DNA of 64,000 nt from Streptomyces megasporus (GCF_000718985.1 NZ_JODL01000003.1:62001-126000); one strand, 5' to 3'. Counted from the stretch's first letter, positions 9,579 through 18,803 are shown. Translations and numbers: made by a program. Notes: a model not told the origin generated them from the sequence alone.

Positions 9579-10427
9579 GTGATAGGGCAGCACGACCTCG
9601 TGAGCGGCGCGCACTTCGCCTTCACCGACCGGTGGGGCGGGGTGAGCGCCGCTCCGTATGACGAACTCAATCTCGGCGGCGCGGTCGGCGACGACCCCGG
9701 CGCCGTACGCGCCAACCGGGAACTGGCGGCGAAGGCGCTCGGTCTGGAGCCGGCCGCCGTGGTCTGGATGAACCAGGTGCACGGCCGTGACGTGGCCGTC
9801 GTCCGGGGGCCGTGGGAGGACGACGGCGCGTCGTGCGTGGACGCGATCGTCACCGACCGCCCCGGCCTGGCGCTCGCCGTCCTCACCGCCGACTGCGTCC
9901 CGGTCCTCCTCGCCGACCCCGTCGCCGGGGTCGCGGGGGCCGCGCACGCCGGGCGGCCCGGGCTGGTCGCCGGGGTGGTGCCGGCGGTGGTCGAGGAGAT
10001 GGCGTCCCTGGGAGCCGACCCGACCCGGGTCGTCGCGCGCGTCGGCCCCTCGGTGTGCGGCGGCTGCTACGAGGTGCCGGAGCGGATGCGCGAGGAGGTC
10101 GCGGCCGTGGTGCCGGAGGCGTACGCCACCACGCGCCGGGGCACTCCGGCGGTCGACGTCGCGGCCGGGGTCCTGGCCCAACTCGCCCGGCTCGGCGTTC
10201 CGGAGCCGCCGCGCCCCACCGTGTGCACGCTGGAGTCGGACGACCACTATTCGTACCGACGGGAGAAGATCACCGGGCGGCTGGCGAGTTACGTCTGGCT
10301 GGACGGGGCAGACGGTTCGACGAACCCGGACGAGAGAGACGGATCGGGTGAGTCGGGCCGCACGGAAGACCGGACGGCGCCCGTGGACGGTGCCGGAGCG
10401 GCGGACGGGAAGAGTGGGAGTGACTGA
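9579..10427 (+). CDS. pgeF: Multicopper-oxidase-like/purine nucleoside phosphorylase family protein (PgeF/YlmD)
   Basis: 282 aa, YfiH/LACC1 fold. Homologues were first called polyphenol oxidases, later shown to act on purine nucleosides, and in E. coli reported to guard precursor fidelity (peptidoglycan editing factor). Conserved parts visible are NQVHGRDV, TADCVPVLLADP, AAHAGRPGLVAGVV (a variant of the usual HAGWRG) and GPSVCGGCYEV, with the Cys and His ligands kept. The last 40 residues are an acidic Gly-rich tail. It starts 12 bases after ftsZ and overlaps the next gene. Confidence 0.9.
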   Translation: MIGQHDLVSGAHFAFTDRWGGVSAAPYDELNLGGAVGDDPGAVRANRELAAKALGLEPAAVVWMNQVHGRDVAVVRGPWEDDGASCVDAIVTDRPGLALAVLTADCVPVLLADPVAGVAGAAHAGRPGLVAGVVPAVVEEMASLGADPTRVVARVGPSVCGGCYEVPERMREEVAAVVPEAYATTRRGTPAVDVAAGVLAQLARLGVPEPPRPTVCTLESDDHYSYRREKITGRLASYVWLDGADGSTNPDERDGSGESGRTEDRTAPVDGAGAADGKSGSD

Positions 10428-11139
10428 CCGCAAGGCCGAACTGGCCGCCAACCTCGCCCGAGTGGAGGAGCGCATCACCCGCGCTTGTGTCGCCGCGGGG
10501 CGCGCACGTGAGGACGTGACCCTGGTCGTCGTCACCAAGACCCACCCCGCCGACGACGTGCGCCTGCTGGCCGAACTCGGAGTGCGGCACGTGGCGGAGA
10601 ACCGCGACCAGGAGGCGGCGCCCAAGGCCGCCGCCTGCGCGGACCTGCCGCTCACCTGGCACTTCGTGGGACAGCTACAGACGAACAAGGCCCGCTCCGT
10701 GGCCCGTTACGCCGACTTCGTGCACTCGGTGGACCGGCCCCGCCTGGTCACCGCGCTCTCCTCGGCGGCCGAGCGCGAGGGGCGGCGGATCGGCTGTCTG
10801 CTCCAGGTCGCGCTCGACCGGGAGTCGGGCGCCGCCGGGCAGCGCGGCGGCGTCGCGCCCGACGGGGTGGGGGAGTTGGCCGCCGAGTTGGACGCCGCTG
10901 TGGGGTTGTGGGCGGCGGGTGTGATGACGGTCGCACCTCTGTCCGGTCCGTACGCCGGGAGGCCGAGGGCCGCGTTCGACAGACTGAGGGAAATCTCAAC
11001 CCGCCTGCGGGCGGACCATCCTGCTGCGAACATGATGTCAGCGGGCATGAGCGCGGACCTCGAAGAGGCGGTGGCGGCCGGTGCGACACATGTGCGCATC
11101 GGCAGTGCGGTACTCGGAGAGCGCCCCGGGCTCCGGTAA
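10420..11139 (+). CDS. YggS/YlmE-type pyridoxal-phosphate-binding protein
   Basis: 239 aa. Members of this single-domain PLP-barrel family bind PLP and affect vitamin B6 and amino-acid balance; no enzyme activity is firmly known. The PLP lysine sits in [10 protein letters not shown] near residue 38. Other conserved parts are [43 protein letters not shown] and a DxE segment in LLQVALD. It overlaps the preceding gene by 8 bases from a GTG; another GTG two codons upstream (10414) is possible. It is the ylmE member of the ylmD-E-F-G run next to ftsZ. Confidence 0.92.
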   Translation: MTDRKAELAANLARVEERITRACVAAGRAREDVTLVVVTKTHPADDVRLLAELGVRHVAENRDQEAAPKAAACADLPLTWHFVGQLQTNKARSVARYADFVHSVDRPRLVTALSSAAEREGRRIGCLLQVALDRESGAAGQRGGVAPDGVGELAAELDAAVGLWAAGVMTVAPLSGPYAGRPRAAFDRLREISTRLRADHPAANMMSAGMSADLEEAVAAGATHVRIGSAVLGERPGLR

Positions 11140-11323
11140 CGTCGCCAAACAAGTCGGACCACAAAAGAAAATATGGTCATTTCCGCACCGAGCGGATGGC
11201 CGCGTGGATCCAAGGCCACCGGTGACGGAGCCTTGGGGCCTCCCCCGCCGGAGGCACCGGAGGCAGGTATGGGGCCTCCCCGCCGAAGGCAAGGGAACCA
11301 CCACAGAGCGGAGGACGCAGAGA
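11140..11323 (+). promoter_or_regulatory. sepF upstream region with A-rich patch
   Basis: 184-base gap. It begins with an unusually AT-rich patch at 11160-11180 that includes a possible -10 TATGGT at 11172-11177, then a GC-rich stretch with two copies of GGGGCCTCCCC (near 11234 and 11271). The end carries the sepF ribosome site GCGGAGGA. A separate sepF promoter is likely but not proven. Confidence 0.4.
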
Positions 11324-11968
11324 ATGGCCGGCGCGATGCGCAAGATGGCGGTCTACCTCGGCCTCGTGGAGGACGATGGGTACGACGGCCCGGGGTTCGA
11401 CCCCGATGACGAGTTCGAGCCCGAGCCGGAGCCCGAGAGGGACCGGCGTCATCAGGCACACCAGCCCCTGGGAGTCTCCACGGCGAAGACCGGCGCGGAA
11501 CAGGAGCCCGAGGAGCCGGTGCGAGTCGTCCATCCTCCGGCTCGCCGGGAGAGGGAACAGACCCCCGCGATCGTCGCCGAAAGCGGCCGACACGGGAGAA
11601 TCGCCCCCGTGGCATCCATCACATCCGAACGCCAGAACCTGGAGAAGAACGCGCCGGTGATCATGCCCAAGGTCGTGTCCGAGCGGGAGCCCTACCGGAT
11701 CACCACACTCCATCCCCGGACGTACAACGAAGCCCGTACCATCGGGGAACACTTCCGCGAGGGCACCCCGGTGATCATGAATCTGACCGAGATGGACGAC
11801 ACGGACGCGAAGCGGCTCGTCGACTTCGCGGCCGGTCTGGTGTTCGGTCTCCATGGGAGCATCGAGCGGGTGACGCAGAAGGTCTTCCTGCTGTCTCCTG
11901 CTAACGTCGATGTCACGGCGGAGGACAAGGCCCGCATCGCAGAGGGCGGGTTCTTCAACCAGAGCTGA
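11324..11968 (+). CDS. sepF: Cell division protein SepF (YlmF)
   Basis: 214 aa. It anchors FtsZ to the membrane and bundles filaments in Gram-positives and actinobacteria, which lack FtsA. The protein begins [18 protein letters not shown], the short amphipathic N-terminal membrane-binding helix. An acidic, disordered linker (roughly residues 20-115) follows, then the SepF core with [20 protein letters not shown] and [18 protein letters not shown]. The frame is open upstream, but the ATG at 11324 has a GGAGGA ribosome site and matches the family start. Confidence 0.95.
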   Translation: MAGAMRKMAVYLGLVEDDGYDGPGFDPDDEFEPEPEPERDRRHQAHQPLGVSTAKTGAEQEPEEPVRVVHPPARREREQTPAIVAESGRHGRIAPVASITSERQNLEKNAPVIMPKVVSEREPYRITTLHPRTYNEARTIGEHFREGTPVIMNLTEMDDTDAKRLVDFAAGLVFGLHGSIERVTQKVFLLSPANVDVTAEDKARIAEGGFFNQS

Positions 11969-12038
11969 GAGTCAGTACGAACGGACAGCCCGGTCGGCAG
12001 GCGGCCGGACACGACCGAAGGGGAGAGGGAAGCGCACG

Positions 12039-12323
12039 ATGGGCGTCGCACAGCAGGTGGTCCTCATTGCGCTGCAATGCTTCTTGGTCGTGCTGATCTT
12101 CCGCCTGGTGATGGACTACGTCTTCATGTTCGCCCGCTCATGGCAGCCCGGCAAGGCGATGGTGGTCGTCCTGGAGGCCACCTACACTGTCACTGATCCG
12201 CCACTCAAGCTACTGCGGCGATTCATACCGCCGCTGCGCTTCGGGGGCGTGGCGCTCGACCTGTCCTTCTTCGTACTGATGATCATCGTCTACATCCTGA
12301 TCAGTGTCGTGGCCAGGCTGTGA
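12039..12323 (+). CDS. YggT/YlmG family small membrane protein
   Basis: 94 aa with two hydrophobic segments, one at the N-terminus (QQVVLIALQCFLVVLIFRLVMDYV) and one at the C-terminus (LSFFVLMIIVYILISVVARL), and the YggT signature TDPPLKLLRRFIPPLRFGGVALDLS between them. The family sits next to sepF and divIVA in many Gram-positives and is linked to membrane or nucleoid organisation; its biochemical role is not known. The ATG is preceded by GGGGAGAGGGAA. Confidence 0.9.
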   Translation: MGVAQQVVLIALQCFLVVLIFRLVMDYVFMFARSWQPGKAMVVVLEATYTVTDPPLKLLRRFIPPLRFGGVALDLSFFVLMIIVYILISVVARL

Positions 12324-12371
12324 GCGATACGGTCTTGCCGATATGCCGATGACTTACGTTGAGGTGAAGAG

Positions 12372-13466
12372 ATGCCGCTGACCCCCGAGGACGTGCGGAA
12401 CAAGCAGTTCACGACCGTCCGCCTGCGAGAGGGCTACGACGAGGACGAGGTCGATGCCTTCCTCGACGAGGTCGAGGCCGAGCTGACCCGGCTGCTCCGT
12501 GAGAACGAGGACCTGCGCGCCAAGCTGGCCGCGGCGACGCGAGCGGCCGCGCAGAACCAGCAGCAACAGCAGCAGGGCATGCGCAAACCGGAGCCCCAGG
12601 AGAGGCCCGGAGCCCCCGTACCCGCCGCCATATCAGGACCGCAGCCGGTCCCACCGGGGCAGATGGGCGGCCCGCCCCAGCTTCCCGGTGGTGCGCCGCA
12701 GCTGCCGGCAGGTCCCGGCGGGCACGGACCGCAGGGCGGTCCGCACGGGCCGCAGGGCGGCCCGCACGGTCCCGGGCCGATGGGCCCCGGACCGATGGGT
12801 CCCGGCCCGATGGGCGGCCAGGGCCCGGGTGGCGACAGCGCGGCCCGCGTGCTGTCGCTGGCGCAGCAGACCGCCGACCAGGCGATCGCCGAGGCCCGTT
12901 CCGAGGCCAACAAGATCGTCGGTGAGGCGCGCAGCCGCGCCGAGGGCCTGGAGCGGGACGCCCGCGCCAAGGCCGACGCCCTGGAGCGGGACGCGCAGGA
13001 GAAGCACCGTGTCGCGATGGGCTCGCTGGAGTCCGCCCGCGCCACGCTGGAGCGCAAGGTCGAGGACCTGCGCGGCTTCGAGCGCGAGTACCGCACCCGC
13101 CTGAAGTCGTACCTGGAGAGCCAGCTCCGCCAGTTGGAGAGCCAGGCCGACGACTCGCTGGCGCCGCCGCGCACCCCGGCGGCGGCCTCGCTGCCGCCGT
13201 CCCCGTCGATGGCCTCGGCCGGCGCCCCCGGCGGTCACCAGACGATGGGCGGCAACCAGTCCATGGGCGGCGGCCAGTCGATGGGCGGTCCCGGCGGTCC
13301 CGGCGGTCACACCCAGGGCGGTGGCCAGACCTACGGCGGACAGCAGCAGCAGATGTCCCCGGCCATGACCCAGCCGATGGCTCCCGTGCGACCGCAGGGG
13401 CCGCAGCCGATGCAGCAGGCGCCGTCGCCGATGCGCGGCTTCCTCATCGACGAGGACGACAACTGA
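12372..13466 (+). CDS. divIVA: Polar growth protein DivIVA (Wag31 homologue)
   Basis: 364 aa coiled-coil protein that marks hyphal tips and branch points and drives apical wall growth. The N-terminal membrane-curvature domain is PLTPEDVRNKQFTTVRLREGYDEDEVDAFLDEVE split around a short first coiled coil (to about residue 60). Then come a Q-rich stretch and a Pro/Gly-rich linker with tandem repeats (residues 117-152). The second, long coiled coil spans about 156-260, followed by a Gly/Met/Gln-rich tail ending in RGFLIDEDDN. The long linker and tail are typical of streptomycetes. Confidence 0.97.
   Translation: MPLTPEDVRNKQFTTVRLREGYDEDEVDAFLDEVEAELTRLLRENEDLRAKLAAATRAAAQNQQQQQQGMRKPEPQERPGAPVPAAISGPQPVPPGQMGGPPQLPGGAPQLPAGPGGHGPQGGPHGPQGGPHGPGPMGPGPMGPGPMGGQGPGGDSAARVLSLAQQTADQAIAEARSEANKIVGEARSRAEGLERDARAKADALERDAQEKHRVAMGSLESARATLERKVEDLRGFEREYRTRLKSYLESQLRQLESQADDSLAPPRTPAAASLPPSPSMASAGAPGGHQTMGGNQSMGGGQSMGGPGGPGGHTQGGGQTYGGQQQQMSPAMTQPMAPVRPQGPQPMQQAPSPMRGFLIDEDDN
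12720..12827 (+). repeat. Tandem low-complexity repeats in the DivIVA linker
   Basis: This part of divIVA encodes about three heptad-like GPQGGPH units followed by three GPGPM/GPMGP units (residues 117-152). The nucleotide units are near-identical (ggtccgcacgggccgcag type), which favours slippage. Length differences between strains would be expected here. Confidence 0.8.
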
Positions 13467-13513
13467 CGGGCGGCTGACGGACCGTCCCAGAGCGGCAGAT
13501 CGGCATATCGAAT

Positions 13514-13552
13514 ACGGGCCGGGCCCGGGTCTTGGACCCGGGCCCGGCCCGT
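13514..13552. terminator. Perfect 18-bp hairpin between divIVA and ileS
   Basis: Arms 13514-13531 and 13535-13552 are perfectly complementary over 18 bp around a TTG loop. It lies between the convergent ends of divIVA and ileS and probably stops transcription from both sides. There is no U-tract, as is common in Streptomyces. Confidence 0.85.
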
Positions 13553-13667
13553 TGGCGTGCCCTCTTCACTCCCGGTCGTCACTCCCGGTCGCGACTTTCG
13601 ACTCCCGGCCGCGGGACGCGGCCGCCGGCCGGCGCCACGGGGACACCGGCCGGCGGTCGCCGATCGC

Positions 13668-16600
13668 TCAGGCGCGGCGGAGCCGGAAGGTCAGGGAGAG
13701 CCCCTCGTCGGAGAACGTCTCGCCGAAGGAGTCGTCGCCCTCGCCCCGCACGTAGTCGGTGGCCAGCACCTCGTCCGCGATCAGGGCCTGGTGCTCGGTG
13801 AGGGCCCGGACGACCTCCTCGTCGTCCGACCGCCACCGCAGGGCGATCCGGTCGGCGACGTCCAGGCCGCTCTTCTTGCGAGCCTCCTGGACCAGCCGGA
13901 TCGCGTCACGGGCCAGCCCGGCCCGCCGCAGCTCCGGGGTGATCTCCAGATCCAGGGCGACCGTGGCACCGGCGTCGGAGGCCACCGACCACCCCTCGCG
14001 CGGGGTCTCGGTGATGATGACCTCCTCCGGCGACAGCGCGATCGTCTCGCCGTCCACCTCCACCGACGCCGTGCCGGCGCGCAGCGCGGCCGAGAGCTCC
14101 GCGGCGTCCGCCTCGGCGATGGCCTTGGCGACCGGCTGGGTGCGCTTGCCGAAGCGGCGGCCCAACGCGCGGAAGTTCGCCTTGGCCGTGGTGTCCACCA
14201 GGGAGCCGCCGACCTCCGACAGGGAGGCGAGCGAGGTGACGTTCAACTCCTCGGCGATCTGCTCCCGCAACTCGTCCCCGAGCAGCTCGAAGCCCTGCGC
14301 GGCGAGCAGCGCCCGCGACAGCGGCTGCCGGGTCTTGACGCCCGACTCGGCGCGCGTGGCCCGACCCAGCTCCACCAGGCGCCGCACCAGCAGCATGTCG
14401 CGGGAGAGGTCCGGGTCGATGGCGTCCGGGTCGACGGTCGGCCAGGAGGCCATGTGCACCGAGGGCGGCGCGTCCGGGGTGACGGGGACGACCAGGTCCT
14501 GCCAGACCCGCTCGGTGATGAACGGCGTCATCGGGGCCATCAGGCGGGTGACCGTCTCCAGCACGTCGTGGAGGGTGCGCAGCGCCGCCGCGTCGCCCTG
14601 CCAGAAGCGGCGCCGCGACCGGCGCACGTACCAGTTGGACAGGTCGTCCACGAAGGTCGACAGCAGCTTGCCGGTGCGCTGGGTGTCGAACGTCTCCATG
14701 GCCTGGGTGCACTGGTCCACCAGGGCGTGGAGCTCGCTGAGCAGCCAGCGGTCCAGCAGCGGGCGGTCCGCCGGGGCCGGGTCGGCCTCGGAGGGCGCCC
14801 AGCCGGAGGTGCGGGCGTACAGGGCCTGGAAGGCGACCGTGTTCCAGTAGGTCAGCAGGACCTTCCGGACGACTTCCTGGATCGTGCCGTGGCCGACGCG
14901 CCGCGCGCTCCACGGGGAGCCGCCCGCCGCCATGAACCAGCGCACCGCGTCCGCGCCGTGCCGCTCCATGAGCGGGATCGGCTCCAGGATGTTGCCCAGG
15001 TGCTTGGACATCTTCCGGCCGTCCTCGGCGAGGATGTGGCCCAGGCAGACCACGTTCTCGTAGGAGGAACGGTCGAAGACCAGCGTGCCGACCGCCATCA
15101 GCGTGTAGAACCAGCCGCGGGTCTGGTCGATGGCCTCGCAGATGAACTGCGCCGGGTACCGCTTCTCGAACAGCTCCTTGTTCCGGTACGGGTAGCCCCA
15201 CTGCGCGAAGGGCATCGACCCCGAGTCGTACCAGGCGTCGATGACCTCCGGGACGCGGACGGCCCGGTGGGAGCAGCCCTCGGCGGGGCAGTCGAAGACG
15301 ACCTCGTCGATGTAGGGCCGGTGCGGGTCCAGGCCGGACTGGTCGGCGCCGGTCAGCTCGGTCAGCTCGGCCAGCGATCCGACGCAGGTGAGGTGGCCGT
15401 CCTCGCACCGCCAGATGGGCAGCGGGGTGCCCCAGTAGCGGTTCCGGGACAGGGCCCAGTCGATGTTGTTGTGCAGCCAGTCCCCGTAGCGGCCGTGCTT
15501 GACGGAGTCCGGGAACCAGTTCGTCCGCTCGTTCTCCCGCAGCAGGGCGTCCTTGACGGCGGTGGTGCGGATGTACCAGGACGGCTGCGCGTAGTAGAGC
15601 AGCGCGGTGTGGCAGCGCCAGCAGTGCGGGTAGCTGTGCTCGTACGGCAGGTGGCGGAAGAGCAGACCGCGCGCGTCGAGGTCCGCGACCAGCGCCTCGT
15701 CGGCCTTCTTGAAGAACTGCCCGCCGACCAGCCCCAGGTCCTCCTCGAAGGTGCCGTCGGGCCGGACGGGGTTGACCACCGGCAGCCCGTAGGCGCGGCA
15801 GGTCCGCAGGTCGTCCTCGCCGAACGCGGGGGACTGGTGGACCAGCCCGGTGCCGTCGTCGGTGGTGACGTACTCGGCGTTGACGACGTAGTGGGCGCCC
15901 TCGATCTCCACCAGGTCGAACGGGCGGCGGTACGTCCAGCGCTCCATCTCGCGGCCGGTGAAGCTCTGCCCGGTGACCTCCCACCCCTCGCCCAGGGCCT
16001 TGGCCAGCAGCGGCTCGGCGACGACCAGCTTCTCGGCGCCGTCCGTGGCGACCACGTAGGTGACGTCGGGGTGCGCGGCGACCGCGGTGTTGGACACCAG
16101 CGTCCAGGGGGTGGTCGTCCACACCAGCAGCGCGGCCTCGCCGGCCAGCGGGCCGGAGGTCAGCGGGAAGCGGACGTAGACCGAGGGGTCGACCACGGTC
16201 TCGTAGCCCTGCGCCAGCTCGTGGTCGGACAGGCCGGTGCCGCAGCGGGGACACCAGGGCGCCACCCGGTGGTCCTGGACGAGCAGCCCCTTGTCGAAGA
16301 TCTGCTTCAGGGACCACCAGACGGACTCGATGTACTGGGGGCTCATCGTCCAGTACGCGTCGTCCATGTCGACCCAGTAGCCCATCCGGGTCGTCAGCTC
16401 GGCGAAGGCGTCGGTGTGCCGGGTCACCGACTCGCGGCACTTGGCGTTGAACTCCGCGATGCCGTAGGCCTCGATGTCCTGCTTGCCGGAGAAGCCCAGC
16501 TCCTTCTCCACCGCCAGCTCCACCGGCAGGCCGTGGCAGTCCCAGCCGGCCTTGCGCGTGACGTGGTAGCCGCGCATGGTGCGGAAGCGGGGGAAGACGT

Positions 16601-16817
16601 CCTTGAAGACGCGGGCCTCGATGTGGTGGGCGCCGGGCATGCCGTTCGCCGTCGGGGGACCCTCGTAGAACACCCATTCGGGGCGGCCCTCGGACTGCTC
16701 CAGGCTGCGGGCGAAGATCTTGTTCTCGCTCCAGAAGTCCAGCACGGCGCGTTCCAGCGCGGGAAGGTCCACCTGGGCGGGCACCGGACGGTACTGGGGC
16801 GGGGGCTGTGGACTCAC
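13668..16817 (-). CDS. ileS: Isoleucyl-tRNA synthetase, long (eukaryotic-like) type
   Basis: 1049 aa class I synthetase that charges tRNA-Ile. The HIGH-type motif is GAHH at about residues 62-65 (within GPPTANGMPGAHHIEAR). GWDCHGLPVE follows, and the KMSKS-type motif is KMSKH near residue 602. The editing domain lies between. Length and motif variants match the longer type-2 IleRS, which in some bacteria resists mupirocin. The GTG start has GGAGGAAG at 16831-16824 six bases upstream; the frame is open further upstream but that is the T-box leader. Confidence 0.96.
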   Translation of the reverse strand: MSPQPPPQYRPVPAQVDLPALERAVLDFWSENKIFARSLEQSEGRPEWVFYEGPPTANGMPGAHHIEARVFKDVFPRFRTMRGYHVTRKAGWDCHGLPVELAVEKELGFSGKQDIEAYGIAEFNAKCRESVTRHTDAFAELTTRMGYWVDMDDAYWTMSPQYIESVWWSLKQIFDKGLLVQDHRVAPWCPRCGTGLSDHELAQGYETVVDPSVYVRFPLTSGPLAGEAALLVWTTTPWTLVSNTAVAAHPDVTYVVATDGAEKLVVAEPLLAKALGEGWEVTGQSFTGREMERWTYRRPFDLVEIEGAHYVVNAEYVTTDDGTGLVHQSPAFGEDDLRTCRAYGLPVVNPVRPDGTFEEDLGLVGGQFFKKADEALVADLDARGLLFRHLPYEHSYPHCWRCHTALLYYAQPSWYIRTTAVKDALLRENERTNWFPDSVKHGRYGDWLHNNIDWALSRNRYWGTPLPIWRCEDGHLTCVGSLAELTELTGADQSGLDPHRPYIDEVVFDCPAEGCSHRAVRVPEVIDAWYDSGSMPFAQWGYPYRNKELFEKRYPAQFICEAIDQTRGWFYTLMAVGTLVFDRSSYENVVCLGHILAEDGRKMSKHLGNILEPIPLMERHGADAVRWFMAAGGSPWSARRVGHGTIQEVVRKVLLTYWNTVAFQALYARTSGWAPSEADPAPADRPLLDRWLLSELHALVDQCTQAMETFDTQRTGKLLSTFVDDLSNWYVRRSRRRFWQGDAAALRTLHDVLETVTRLMAPMTPFITERVWQDLVVPVTPDAPPSVHMASWPTVDPDAIDPDLSRDMLLVRRLVELGRATRAESGVKTRQPLSRALLAAQGFELLGDELREQIAEELNVTSLASLSEVGGSLVDTTAKANFRALGRRFGKRTQPVAKAIAEADAAELSAALRAGTASVEVDGETIALSPEEVIITETPREGWSVASDAGATVALDLEITPELRRAGLARDAIRLVQEARKKSGLDVADRIALRWRSDDEEVVRALTEHQALIADEVLATDYVRGEGDDSFGETFSDEGLSLTFRLRRA

Positions 16818-17045
16818 TGCGAGCTTCCTCCAACGGACGTCGTGACTTCCGCCGGAGGGACGAGACCGCCGCGCCTCGGCGCCGGTTCCCGCGGTACCAC
16901 CCTCCTTGACGACGGGAGCGCACCGGGTACGCGTCCCACCGCCCACTCATTGGTGCTGCGATGCCGGTTCTACTCACCGCGTGCTCGACTCGCGCGCACG
17001 GGCTTTCCTCCGGCGGCTCCGGGGTGATCTTCACGCCGCGCTCGC
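16818..17045 (-). promoter_or_regulatory. T-box leader of ileS (translational type)
   Basis: On the minus strand the T-box consensus AGGGTGGTACCGCGG occupies 16903-16889; it pairs with the free CCA end of tRNA. Upstream, arms at 17039-17035 and 17017-17013 (GCGGC/GCCGC) enclose a loop with the isoleucine codon ATC at 17028-17026, the likely specifier. Downstream, TCCCTCC (16860-16854) can pair with the Shine-Dalgarno GGAGGAAG (16831-16824). This fits the actinobacterial ileS T-boxes, in which uncharged tRNA-Ile frees the ribosome site. A possible -10, TACACT, is at 17132-17127. The stem I borders are approximate. Confidence 0.88.
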
Positions 17046-17325
17046 CCCCGGGCTCACACCGTCCCCGGGTCGCTCTCGGCCGCCTACGGACGCTACTCGT
17101 CCCCATCCACGCCTTTCGCTCTGCCCAGTGTACGGGTGTCCACCGATGGTGGTGGACCCGGTTTTCGGGCCGCGCGGCGGGGCACAACGCTTCGCGGGGG
17201 CACGCGTCCCGCTCGGGAGGAAGCACGGGCGGACCGGCGTGCCCCGTTGCCGCGCGATGGGGGCCGACTTATCGTTCCCGTCACGATTCGCGAGCAAGAT
17301 CACACTATGTGAAGGGATCGTGGCC

Positions 17326-18090
17326 ATGGTGGTGAGGCGGACCGCGGGGAAGGGAGCGGAATCCGTGCGAGAGCCCGTCACCGGGGCCGGCGACGGCGAG
17401 CGGACGAGGACGGGGGAGGAGACCTCCACGCGGAAGACCTCCGCCAAGGCGAGAGCCGCGGCGAAGGCGGCGAACACGGCGGGCGGGCAGCCCTCCACCA
17501 CGGGGGTGACGGAGAGGAGGGCCGCCCCCGAGGCGGCCGACCGGGACGTCGCCACGGAGACGGTCGCCGAGGAGGCGGCCGGGAAGAAGACAGGAGCCAA
17601 GACGGTGGTTGCCAAGAAGACCACGACGGGAGCGCCGGCCGCCGACAAGGCCGCCGCGGCACCCACGGCGCGCGTGACCACGACACCCGCCGCCCCGGAG
17701 GAGTTGCTCGTACGCCCCGGCGAGAGCCCGTGGAGTCCCGGGGAGGTGGAGGAGGCGCGCGCCGAACTGGCCCAGGACGCCGCACGGCTGCGCACCGAGA
17801 TCCTCGCCGCCGAGGAGGCCCTCAACGGCCTGATGCGCGACTCGGCCGACGCCGCCGGGGACGACCAGGCCGACACGGGCACCAAGAACATGACCCGCGA
17901 GCACGAGATGGCCCTCGCGGAGAACGCCCGCGAGATGCTCTACCAGACCGAGCGGGCCCTGGAACGTCTGGAGTCCGGAACGTACGGGGCCTGCGAGCAC
18001 TGCGGACGACCGATCGGCAAGGCGCGGATGCAGGCCTTCCCCCGGGCCACGCTGTGCGTCGAGTGCAAGCAGCGGCAGGAACGCCGCTGA
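17326..18090 (+). CDS. TraR/DksA-type zinc-finger protein with Ala/Lys-rich N-terminal region
   Basis: 254 aa. The C-terminal part (about 140-254) is a TraR/DksA domain: a coiled-coil hairpin, then a four-cysteine zinc finger with C223, C226, C244 and C247 (CEHC ... CVEC). Such proteins bind RNA polymerase through its secondary channel. Residues 1-135 are rich in Ala, Lys, Thr and Glu, resembling histone-like tails. The ATG at 17326 has GAAGGG nine bases upstream; a GTG at 17320 is too close to that site. Its target is unknown. Confidence 0.87.
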   Translation: MVVRRTAGKGAESVREPVTGAGDGERTRTGEETSTRKTSAKARAAAKAANTAGGQPSTTGVTERRAAPEAADRDVATETVAEEAAGKKTGAKTVVAKKTTTGAPAADKAAAAPTARVTTTPAAPEELLVRPGESPWSPGEVEEARAELAQDAARLRTEILAAEEALNGLMRDSADAAGDDQADTGTKNMTREHEMALAENAREMLYQTERALERLESGTYGACEHCGRPIGKARMQAFPRATLCVECKQRQERR

Positions 18091-18111
18091 CGGCCCCGCG
18101 CGGGTGTGACG

Positions 18112-18117
18112 TACCCT
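18112..18117 (+). promoter_or_regulatory. Candidate -10 for leaderless lspA transcript
   Basis: TACCCT at 18112-18117 lies exactly 7 bases before the lspA GTG, with CTGACG at 18087-18092 as a weak -35 (19-base spacer). This would place transcription start at the start codon. No Shine-Dalgarno is visible. Confidence 0.4.
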
Positions 18118-18124
18118 GCATCAC

Positions 18125-18739
18125 GTGACAGAGGTGGAGAGGGCCGACGGCAAGCCCGAGAAGGCCGAGGCGGAGACGGCGGACGCGGCCGAGAGCGAGG
18201 CGACGACCGCGACGGGGACCGGTTCCGGGAAGGGCGAACGACCGACGACCGGAGGTCGCCGGCGGGTCGCGGAGCTCGCCATCGTGGCGGCTCTGGCGTA
18301 CGCCTTGGACCTGATCACCAAGATCCTCGTGGTCGAGAAGCTGGAGGGCCACGACCCGATCGAGGTGATCGGGACCTGGCTGCGCTTCCAGGCGGTGCGC
18401 AACCCGGGCGCCGCCTTCGGCATCGGGGAGGCCCTCACCATCGTCTTCACGATCATCGCGGCGATCGTGATCGTGGTGATCGTGCGGATCGCCCGCAAGC
18501 TCTACAGCACGCCGTGGGCCGTGGCGCTCGGGCTGCTCCTGGGCGGGGCGCTGGGCAACCTCACCGACCGGGTCTTCCGCTCGCCGGGGGTGTTCCAGGG
18601 CCATGTCGTGGACTTCATCGCGCCCGCGCACTTCGCCGTCTTCAACCTCGCCGACACGGCGATCGTCTGCGGCGGCGTGCTCATCGTGATCCTGTCCTTC
18701 CGCGGCCTGGATCCCGACGGAACGGTCCACCGCGACTGA
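18125..18739 (+). CDS. lspA: Prolipoprotein signal peptidase (SPase II) LspA
   Basis: 204 aa membrane aspartyl protease that removes lipoprotein signal peptides after Lgt has acted (lgt is at the far end of this window). Four membrane helices are visible. The catalytic aspartates are D148 in GNLTDR and D177 in FNLADTAI, and the NPGAAFG motif is near residue 93. The first 45 residues form a charged, probably disordered cytoplasmic extension, longer than in E. coli. A terminator-like hairpin follows. Confidence 0.95.
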   Translation: MTEVERADGKPEKAEAETADAAESEATTATGTGSGKGERPTTGGRRRVAELAIVAALAYALDLITKILVVEKLEGHDPIEVIGTWLRFQAVRNPGAAFGIGEALTIVFTIIAAIVIVVIVRIARKLYSTPWAVALGLLLGGALGNLTDRVFRSPGVFQGHVVDFIAPAHFAVFNLADTAIVCGGVLIVILSFRGLDPDGTVHRD

Positions 18740-18763
18740 CCGGAACGTGACCGGAACGTGTGC

Positions 18764-18790
18764 GTGCCCCCGCCCACCGGGCGGGGGCAC
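18764..18790. terminator. 12-bp perfect hairpin after lspA
   Basis: Arms 18764-18775 (GTGCCCCCGCCC) and 18779-18790 pair perfectly around a 3-base loop, 25 bases after the lspA stop. A candidate promoter for the next gene follows it immediately. Confidence 0.8.
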
Positions 18791-18803
18791 GGTGCGCTTC
18801 CGG

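Noticed and set aside
13557..17027. Long plus-strand open frame (over 1100 codons) opposite ileS
   Set aside because: It is the antisense shadow of ileS, with low-complexity Arg/Gly/Val/Asp-rich translation and no ribosome site.
13906..17226. Second long minus-strand frame overlapping ileS
   Set aside because: It is out of frame with the ileS domains and has Arg/Gly/Ala-rich low-complexity sequence.
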